Source of the DNA: Arabiibacter massiliensis
Lineage (GTDB): Bacteria > Actinomycetota > Coriobacteriia > Coriobacteriales > Eggerthellaceae
DNA length: 64,000 nt
Assembly: GCF_900169505.1 (NCBI RefSeq)
Contig: NZ_LT827021.1
Coordinates: 2,511,400 to 2,575,399, forward strand
Direction of reading: 5' to 3'
Both the position numbers and the translations under genes were made by a program. Below the pieces are notes generated by a model that ran no database searches, was not told the origin of the DNA, and saw nothing but the letters and a program-made list of their open reading frames with translations. Positions within the stretch are counted from its first letter, which is position 1. Every line of letters begins with the position of its first letter. Positions 58,512 through 64,000 of this stretch are shown here, piece by piece.

Positions 58512-61304
58512 ATGACCGATACTGCGGGCGAATTCGAGGCCAGGCGCGACCCCGACGCCATCCTCAAGCAGATCGAGGAGGCCGAGGCAGCCGAAGGCGA
58601 CACGCGCGGCAAGCTCAAGGTGTTCTTCGGGTATGCGGCGGGCGTCGGCAAGACGTACGCCATGCTCGAGGAAGCCCACGCCGTGCTCGAAAAGGGCTTC
58701 GACGTGGTGGTGGGCTACATCGAGCCGCACACGCGCGCCGACACCATGGCCCTCGTGGAGGGCCTCGAGCAGATACCGCCCCTCGAAGTGAAGCATCGCG
58801 GCATCGTGCTGCGCGAGTTCGACCTCGACGCCGTGCTCGAACGGCGCCCCCAGATCGTGCTCGTGGACGAATTCGCCCACAGCAACGCCCCCAGCAGCCG
58901 CCATCGCAAGCGCTACCAGGACGTGGAGGAGCTGCTGCGCGCGGGCATCAACGTGTTCACCACCGTCAACGTGCAGCACCTCGAGGGTCTCAACGACAAG
59001 ATCGCCGCCATCACGCACGTCACGGTGGCCGAGCGCATTCCCGACCGCGTGTTCGACGAGGCGGCGTCGGTGGAGCTCGTGGACATCGAGCCCGACGACC
59101 TCATCGAGCGGCTCGAGGCGGGCAAGATCTACCTGCCCGACCGCGCCCGCACGGCGCTCGGCAACTTCTTCTCGCAGAAGAACCTGGCGGCGCTGCGCGA
59201 GATCGCCCTGCGCCGCATGGCCGACCGGCTCACGCGCCGCGCCGAGAGCACCTCGGCCGGCAGGCGCGTGGAGGCGGGCGAGGACGTGCTTGTGTACGTG
59301 ACCCACGACCCCGGCAACGTGAAGGCCGTGCGTGCGGCCGCCAACATGGCCGAGTCCTACCACGGCACGTTCACGGCCGTGGTGGTGGAGTCATCCCAGA
59401 GCAAGCGCTTCGACAACGCGCAGCGCGGGCGGCTGCGCGCCAACATCGACCTGGCCGAGGAGCTGGGCGCGCACGTGGTAACGCTGTTCGGCGACGACAT
59501 CGCGCAGCAGATCGCGCAGTACGCCGAGACGGCGGGCGTCACCCACATCGTCGTGGGCAACGCCACGGGCCTGCGCACCCTCGCGCTCGGCCGGGAGGGC
59601 CTGGTGAACCGCCTTGTGCGGCTCGTGCACGGAGCGGTGGTGGACGTGGTTCCCACCAAGGATCTGCCGGCACAGTACGGACGCTTGCGCGAGGCCCAGG
59701 GGCTGCATCCCACGATGGGCGACGTGTGGAAGGCGCTCGCGGCCGCGGCCATCGCCACCGCCGTGGGCATGGTCATCTACGAGCTGGGGCTTTCCGGCTC
59801 GGTGATCCTCGTGCTGTACCTGATCGTGGCGCTGCTCATCGCCACGCGCGCCGACGGGTTCTTCTACGCCGTGGTGGTGGCGCTCGCCAGCACGGTGGCG
59901 TACAACTTCTTCTTCACCGTGCCGCGCTTCACGTTCAACGCCTACGGCATAAACTACCCGTTCATCTTCGGCTTCCTGCTTGTGGGGACGCTGGTGGCCT
60001 CGTCGCTCGCCGTGCGCATGAAGCGCCAGGCCGAGGCCACGGCGCGGCGCGCCTACCGCATGGAGGTGCTGCTGGAGTCCAGCCGCAAGCTGCAGGGCGC
60101 GAAGGATGTGGACGCGTGCTTCCGCCTGACGGCCGAGCAGATCATCAAGCTGCTGAACCGCCCCGTGGTGATGTACCGGCTCGACGACGCGGGGCGGCTT
60201 CTGACTCCCGAGGTGCACGACGCGCCCGGCACCGAGGGCGGCGACGCGTCGTCGGCCGCGCTTGTGTCGCCGTCGGAGGCGGCCGTGGCGGCCTGGGTGG
60301 CGTCGAACAACGAGCGGGCCGGCGCCACCACCGACACGCTCGTCGATGCGCGCTGCCTGTACCTGCCCATCCGCTCGAAAGGCGCGGTGTTCGGCGTGGC
60401 GGGCATCGTGATGGACGAGGGGGAGGACGACGACTTCGGCGCGTTCGAGAAGAACCTCCTGCTCATGATCATCGACGAGTGCGGGCAGACCTCCGAGCAG
60501 ATCGCCTTCGCCGACGAGCGCCGCCGCATGGAGCTGCGCGTGGAGAAGGAGACGCTGCGCTCGAACCTGCTGCGCACCATCTCGCACGATTTGCGCACGC
60601 CGCTCACCAGCATCTCGGGCGACGCCGACATGCTGCTGCACAGCGAGGAGGCGCTCGAACCCGACCTGCGGCGACGCATGTACCGCGACATCCACGACGA
60701 CGCGCGCTGGCTCATCACGCTCGTGGAGAACCTGCTGTCCATCACGCGCATCGACAACGGCACCATGCAGCTGGCCGTGCAGCCCGAGCTGGTTGCCGAC
60801 ATCGTGCACGAGGCGCTGCAGCATGTCGACCGCCGGGCCGCGACGCGCCAGGTGGTCGTGGAGTTGGAGGACGAGCTGCTCATGGTGAACGTGGACGCGC
60901 GCCTGATCGTGCAGGTGGTCATCAACCTCGTGAACAACGCGATCGCCTACACGCCGTCCGAGGGGCGCATCGGCGTGACGGCCCGCCGGGCGGGCACGGC
61001 GCTCGACCCGCTCGTGCGCATCGCGGTGACCGACGAGGGCCCCGGAGTTTCGGAGGAGGACCGCGGGCATTTGTTCGACATGTTCTACAATGGCTCCACC
61101 GGCAAGCCCGGCGGGAAGAGCGGCGACTTCAAGCGCGGCATGGGCCTGGGCCTGTCGCTGTGCCGTTCCATCGTGGAAGTGCACGGCGGCTCGATTGGCG
61201 CACGCAACGTGGATCCGCACGGCAGCGAGTTCTGGTTCACGCTGCCCGCCGTGGAGGTTGTCGACGTGGTGGGCGAGGCGATGAAGAAGGAGTCCTGTGG
61301 CTGA
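58512..61304 (+). CDS. kdpD: KdpD sensor histidine kinase
   Basis: The protein has 930 residues. The KdpD-type N-terminal domain has Walker A VFFGYAAGVGKTYAMLEEAH (about residues 38-57) and the DEFAHSNAP segment. A universal-stress-like domain (about 255-375), four membrane helices (about 405-505), a GAF-like domain (about 520-660), HisKA box RTISHDLRTPLTSISGDADM, and HATPase (NLVNNAIAYTP; DEGPGVS; GMGLGLSLCRSIVEVHGG) follow. It senses low K+ or ionic stress and phosphorylates KdpE. Start follows GAAAGGACG. Confidence 0.96.
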   Translation: MTDTAGEFEARRDPDAILKQIEEAEAAEGDTRGKLKVFFGYAAGVGKTYAMLEEAHAVLEKGFDVVVGYIEPHTRADTMALVEGLEQIPPLEVKHRGIVLREFDLDAVLERRPQIVLVDEFAHSNAPSSRHRKRYQDVEELLRAGINVFTTVNVQHLEGLNDKIAAITHVTVAERIPDRVFDEAASVELVDIEPDDLIERLEAGKIYLPDRARTALGNFFSQKNLAALREIALRRMADRLTRRAESTSAGRRVEAGEDVLVYVTHDPGNVKAVRAAANMAESYHGTFTAVVVESSQSKRFDNAQRGRLRANIDLAEELGAHVVTLFGDDIAQQIAQYAETAGVTHIVVGNATGLRTLALGREGLVNRLVRLVHGAVVDVVPTKDLPAQYGRLREAQGLHPTMGDVWKALAAAAIATAVGMVIYELGLSGSVILVLYLIVALLIATRADGFFYAVVVALASTVAYNFFFTVPRFTFNAYGINYPFIFGFLLVGTLVASSLAVRMKRQAEATARRAYRMEVLLESSRKLQGAKDVDACFRLTAEQIIKLLNRPVVMYRLDDAGRLLTPEVHDAPGTEGGDASSAALVSPSEAAVAAWVASNNERAGATTDTLVDARCLYLPIRSKGAVFGVAGIVMDEGEDDDFGAFEKNLLLMIIDECGQTSEQIAFADERRRMELRVEKETLRSNLLRTISHDLRTPLTSISGDADMLLHSEEALEPDLRRRMYRDIHDDARWLITLVENLLSITRIDNGTMQLAVQPELVADIVHEALQHVDRRAATRQVVVELEDELLMVNVDARLIVQVVINLVNNAIAYTPSEGRIGVTARRAGTALDPLVRIAVTDEGPGVSEEDRGHLFDMFYNGSTGKPGGKSGDFKRGMGLGLSLCRSIVEVHGGSIGARNVDPHGSEFWFTLPAVEVVDVVGEAMKKESCG

Positions 61305-62004
61305 GGGATACCGGATACTCGTGGTTGAAGACGACGCGGCGGTGCGCCGCCTGGTCACGACGACGCTCGGCGTGCACGGCTACGCGGTGCGCGAGGCGAA
61401 GTCGGTGGCCCAGGCGCTGCTCGAGCTGTCGTCGCAGCCGCCCGACCTGGCCATCCTCGATCTCGGTCTGCCTGACGGCGACGGCGTGGACGTCATTCGC
61501 ACGCTGCGCGAGTGGTCGTCGCTACCGGTGATCGTGCTGTCCGCGCGCCTGGAGGACGCCGACAAGGTGGCCGCGCTCGACGCCGGCGCCGACGACTACC
61601 TGGTGAAGCCGTTTTCCGTGGAGGAGCTGCTCGCGCGCGTGCGCGTGGCCCTGCGGCGGTTGGAGCGCGAGCGCGCGATGCAGGGCGGTCCCGAGGAGGC
61701 CGTCTACGAGAACGGCGAGCTGCGCATCGACTACGCCGCCAGCTGCGTGACGCGCGGCGGCGAGGAAGTGCACCTCACGCCTTCGGAGTACAAGCTGCTC
61801 TGCCTGCTCGCACGCAACACCGGCAAGGTGCTCACGCACAACTACCTGCTCAAGGAGGTGTGGGGCAGCGCGCTCGCGTCCGACCGCTCGTCGCTGCGCG
61901 TGTTCATGGCGACGCTCCGCAAGAAGATCGAGCCCGATCCCGCCAACCCCCTCTACATCCAAACCCACGTCGGCGTCGGCTACCGCATGATGAGGGTGGA
62001 GTAG
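61297..62004 (+). CDS. kdpE: KdpE response regulator
   Basis: The protein has 235 residues. The receiver has LVVEDDAAVRRL, phosphoacceptor Asp in LAILDLGLPDGDGVDVI, and Lys in DDYLVKPFSVEELLARV. The winged helix has VHLTPSEYKLLCLLARNTGKVLTHNYLLKEVWG and ends THVGVGYRMM. The start codon is GTG (61297), overlapping kdpD by 8 bp. It activates kdpFABC, probably through the direct repeats at 53704. Confidence 0.95.
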   Translation: MAEGYRILVVEDDAAVRRLVTTTLGVHGYAVREAKSVAQALLELSSQPPDLAILDLGLPDGDGVDVIRTLREWSSLPVIVLSARLEDADKVAALDAGADDYLVKPFSVEELLARVRVALRRLERERAMQGGPEEAVYENGELRIDYAASCVTRGGEEVHLTPSEYKLLCLLARNTGKVLTHNYLLKEVWGSALASDRSSLRVFMATLRKKIEPDPANPLYIQTHVGVGYRMMRVE

Positions 62005-62031
62005 CCAAGCCCCTGCCTTCCCTGCCAAGCG

Positions 62032-62055
62032 ATTTTGCCGAATTGCCGGCAAAAT
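62032..62055 (+). terminator. Hairpin after kdpE
   Basis: ATTTTGCCG (62032-62040) pairs with CGGCAAAAT (62047-62055) over a 6-nt loop, 27 bp after the kdpE stop. Confidence 0.55.
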
Positions 62056-62116
62056 TTGCTATGCCTCGCCGTGATCATCAGGGAGAATATCGAATAGCAA
62101 CCCCGCCGCACCGAGA

Positions 62117-62132
62117 TGTTTCACGTGAAACA
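62117..62132. promoter_or_regulatory. parS: parS centromere-like site 2
   Basis: TGTTTCACGTGAAACA is identical to the site at 28017-28032. It lies upstream of the XRE regulator gene. Confidence 0.92.
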
Positions 62133-62183
62133 TTCATTCGATCAGACGGGCGTTTCAAGATGCGCGCGATTAGGAGGAAGCCT

Positions 62184-62717
62184 ATGCTGGGCGAGAAGCT
62201 TGTGAAGCTGCGGAAGAAGCAGGGGATGAGCCAGCAACAGGTGGCGGCGGCGCTCGGCGTGACGCGCCAGACGGTGTCCAACTGGGAGTGCGACCAGGGA
62301 GCGCCGGCGTTCGACAAGGCGAGCGCGTTGGCGCGTTTGTACGGCGTGAGTCTGGACGACCTCGTTGCCGACGAAGTGGAGGTGGTGGCGCTTGAGGATG
62401 CCTCGTCCGACGACGACGGTTCGCACGATCTGCATGTGCTGAAGCGCCTGGAGGGGAAGGAGTGCCGCATCTGCTACCGCACCTCCTACGACGTGGTTGA
62501 TATGCTGAAATCCACTTCGATGCCCGAAAAGGCGCGCGTGTTGAGCGTCAGTGACGACTGGCTTCGCGTCGAGCACGAGCTGGGTATCGGATCCCCGTGG
62601 TCGAAGAAGGAGACGGCGGTGCGCCTCATCGATGTCAGCCTCATCGACAGCATGCTGCTCTGGCCGGACGAGGACGAAGGCCCGGGTGCGTCGTCGCGCG
62701 AGGAGGCGGTCTCATGA
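62184..62717 (+). CDS. XRE-family transcriptional regulator
   Basis: The protein has 177 residues. The N-terminal HTH_3 domain (about 3-58) reads LVKLRKKQGMSQQQVAAALG, then VTRQTVSNWECDQGAPAFDK. The remaining 110 residues are a mixed alpha/beta domain without a clear family (CRICYRTSYDVVDML; LRVEHELGIG). Start 62184 (MLGEKLVK) follows AGGAGG. It overlaps the next gene by 4 bp, so the two are cotranscribed and may work together. Confidence 0.85.
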   Translation: MLGEKLVKLRKKQGMSQQQVAAALGVTRQTVSNWECDQGAPAFDKASALARLYGVSLDDLVADEVEVVALEDASSDDDGSHDLHVLKRLEGKECRICYRTSYDVVDMLKSTSMPEKARVLSVSDDWLRVEHELGIGSPWSKKETAVRLIDVSLIDSMLLWPDEDEGPGASSREEAVS

Positions 62718-63082
62718 TAGAGCTCCTTTTGGTCATCGTCATCATCCAGCTTGGCTTCGTGCTGAGCAGGCTGCCCAAGAAGAACGCGCCTTCCGGGGAG
62801 AGCCTTTCCGAGCGCTACGACCGCGAGCGCGTGAAGAACGCCGCCCTTGTCGCATCCCAATTGCGCGACCTGCGCCTCCGGGCGTGCTCGTTCACCCTTT
62901 GGGAGCCGGGGCGCATCTTCGCCGAAGCGGGGTCGCCGACCGCAGACGGCCGCGGTATCGTCATCGATTCGGATGACGTGTGGGTGCTCATCGAGAGCCC
63001 GGCCCCGTTCGGTGCCAAGGGTGCGACGCAGCGCCTGTTCCGCATCGAAGACATCAAGTCCGTTGCCGAGATCATCGGATGA
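62714..63082 (+). CDS. Small membrane-anchored protein, unknown
   Basis: The protein has 122 residues. One N-terminal membrane helix (IELLLVIVIIQLGFVLSRL) is followed by a charged helix and a small beta-rich domain (DSDDVWVLIESPAPF). It is translationally coupled to the XRE regulator. I recognise no family. It could be a membrane partner that senses something for the regulator; that is speculation. Confidence 0.75.
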   Translation: MIELLLVIVIIQLGFVLSRLPKKNAPSGESLSERYDRERVKNAALVASQLRDLRLRACSFTLWEPGRIFAEAGSPTADGRGIVIDSDDVWVLIESPAPFGAKGATQRLFRIEDIKSVAEIIG

Positions 63083-63086
63083 CCGC

Positions 63087-63123
63087 GCCCGCCGGATCCT
63101 CTTGCAAGAGAGATCCGGCGGGC
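63087..63123. terminator. Bidirectional hairpin terminator
   Basis: GCCCGCCGGATC (63087-63098) and GATCCGGCGGGC (63112-63123) are perfect 12-bp arms, with a further CTTGCAAG inside. It is placed between two convergent genes and is 4 bp from the first and 7 bp from the second stop. Confidence 0.8.
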
Positions 63124-63130
63124 TGAGGCT

Positions 63131-63433
63131 CTACTCAGTCAGCCAATGCGCGGCGCGCGCCGAGCGCGAGAAGTGGATGTCGTGCAGCGTGATCAACTCG
63201 CCGTCGAACGCATACAGCACCGTATAGGGTGCGGAACGGTACTCGAAAGTGAATCGACGTTGCGCAACTCCTGTGCGTGGATAAGCTTCGGGGAACATGC
63301 GCACCGTGGCAAGCGCGGCCAGCAAGCTCGCTTTCAGGCCCTCGTCCGGGTCGTCCACCTCGGCAAAGTACAGCCGCTGAGAAATGCGTCGGACGTTGAC
63401 GGAAAAGCGCGGAGAAGCGACTACTGGGAACAT
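63131..63433 (-). CDS. RelE/ParE-type toxin
   Basis: The protein has 100 residues. The pattern SPRFSVNVRRISQRLYFAEVDD, then a central helix and MFPEAYPRTGVAQRRFTFEYRSAPYTVLYAFDGELITLHDIHFSR (given in part: YTVLYAFDGELITLHDIHFS), is that of the RelE/ParE fold with the final beta strand and DIHFSR end. Start 63433 (MFPVVASP) overlaps the antitoxin stop by 13 bp. The target (ribosome or gyrase) cannot be told. Confidence 0.8.
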   Translation of the reverse strand: MFPVVASPRFSVNVRRISQRLYFAEVDDPDEGLKASLLAALATVRMFPEAYPRTGVAQRRFTFEYRSAPYTVLYAFDGELITLHDIHFSRSARAAHWLTE

Positions 63434-63651
63434 GGCCGCCCCCACTCCTCGCGAGGGTACTCGCGCTTGAGGCGCTCGATCTCCTCATGGGCCTGCTCGA
63501 ATACCTCGTCGAGCGTGTACGTGATCCCCGTGCGCTCGATCTCAGCCTCGGAGGCGTCCACGACGGCGTTGCACCAGGCGTCGTAGGCGCGCTGCTCGTC
63601 GATCGACATGCCGAGGGAGGTCAGAAACGGATCCGGCTGGAACTCTGCCAT
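63421..63651 (-). CDS. Antitoxin partner of the RelE/ParE-type toxin
   Basis: The protein has 76 residues from MAEFQPDPFLTSLG. It is acidic and helical, and its C-terminal half (DEVFEQAHEEIERLKREY) is likely to bind the toxin. Start 63651 follows a strong GGAGGTGAGAAC. A second in-frame start at 63708 (MAYVTYEH) also has a strong GTAGGAGG site, so a 95-residue form is possible. It precedes the toxin gene and overlaps it. Confidence 0.75.
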   Translation of the reverse strand: MAEFQPDPFLTSLGMSIDEQRAYDAWCNAVVDASEAEIERTGITYTLDEVFEQAHEEIERLKREYPREEWGRPCSQ

Positions 63652-63868
63652 GTTCTCACCTCCTTCAACGGCGACGATGCGGGTGTGCTCGTACGTGACG
63701 TATGCCATACATCCTCCTACCTTTGGGCACAATCCATCGCGGGCGTGCCCGTTCGTTCCCTGGTTTCGAGGATCTTGCAAGCGTTGCGTCAGGCAGAAGG
63801 GGAACGCCTTCGCCTCTTCGGACTGCGCATGATGCGCAGCGCTTGCACTGGCTCGTTTCAACAAAACT

Positions 63869-63897
63869 ATAGTAACACACGAACATATGTATGTAAA
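63869..63897 (-). promoter_or_regulatory. Sigma-70-type promoter of the toxin-antitoxin operon
   Basis: On the minus strand TTTACA (-35, 63892-63897), a 17-bp spacer, and TACTAT (-10, 63869-63874) make a good housekeeping promoter. The leader would be about 155 nt to the upstream start at 63708. From 63898 to the window end the DNA is AT-rich and I see no gene. Confidence 0.6.
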
Positions 63898-64000
63898 TGG
63901 ACATTTTTGACGTGCAAGAAAATCATGGCATGACCAGCCCAAGGAGCCCTGATTTACAAACTCACACTATATAAGTAAACAAATTGGCAAAGTAACCTTG

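Noticed and set aside
63898..64000. A gene at the right edge
   Set aside because: The sequence is AT-rich and has no open frame of useful length within the window; it is probably promoter DNA or the edge of an accessory region.

Overview
The window is high-GC, gene-dense bacterial chromosome. Gene content and style suggest an Eggerthella-like member of the Eggerthellaceae (Coriobacteriia, Actinomycetota): a membrane-anchored LuxR regulator, a formate/tetrahydrofolate module, a Cys-type FdhF with HycB-like partners, Big2 surface protein and many short palindromic repeats at gene ends. The genus is inferred from memory of such genomes and not from a search. Two perfect 16-bp parS-type sites (28017 and 62117) suggest an origin-proximal position.

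Layout. 1-2 kb: a 5'-truncated LuxR-type membrane regulator and a small holin-like membrane protein. 2-5.5 kb: a DDAH-type amidinohydrolase and an APC amino-acid antiporter, divergent from a GntR regulator across a long hairpin. 4.8-16.8 kb: a tight run of housekeeping genes (RlmD-like methyltransferase, GGDEF/EAL protein, tilS, maf, hpt, ftsH, folP-folK fusion, birA). 17-19.2 kb: a MATE exporter and BioY. 19.4-26.7 kb: an Agr-like regulatory set (LytTR regulator broken at a poly-G tract, then two proteins that together look like one split histidine kinase), followed by a large LRR/Big2 wall-anchored protein. 26.7-30 kb: fabH, a PuuD-like amidase, and a TetR/HsmA pair around a 19-bp-arm palindrome. 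30-35 kb: a two-component system whose regulator promoter region was hit by an IS1634-type element that left a perfect 337-bp direct repeat, then coaX. 35-36 kb: a RelB/PIN toxin-antitoxin pair. 36-45.7 kb: fhs, fchA, folD, and an FdhF formate dehydrogenase with three iron-sulfur proteins, that is the formate-to-methylene-THF part of the Wood-Ljungdahl methyl branch, interrupted by a DUF4143 ATPase and a frameshifted AbrB-like gene. 45.7-53.6 kb: a Xaa-Pro peptidase, a membrane protein, tsaE, a single TsaB-RimI-TsaD reading frame, and an ECF sigma/anti-sigma pair. 53.8-62 kb: kdpFABCDE. 62-64 kb: an XRE regulator, a small membrane protein and a RelE/ParE-type toxin-antitoxin pair.

The most striking feature is a family of palindromic repeats (core TGTCATCCTGAGCG...GTCGAAGGATCC) that lies in frame inside proteins: a loop insertion in BirA, C-terminal tails on FtsH and FdhF, and the linker that joins RimI to TsaD. 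Two further hairpin families (GGGGACAGTCCCC type and GTGACAAAGGGACGGG type) sit directly downstream of genes.
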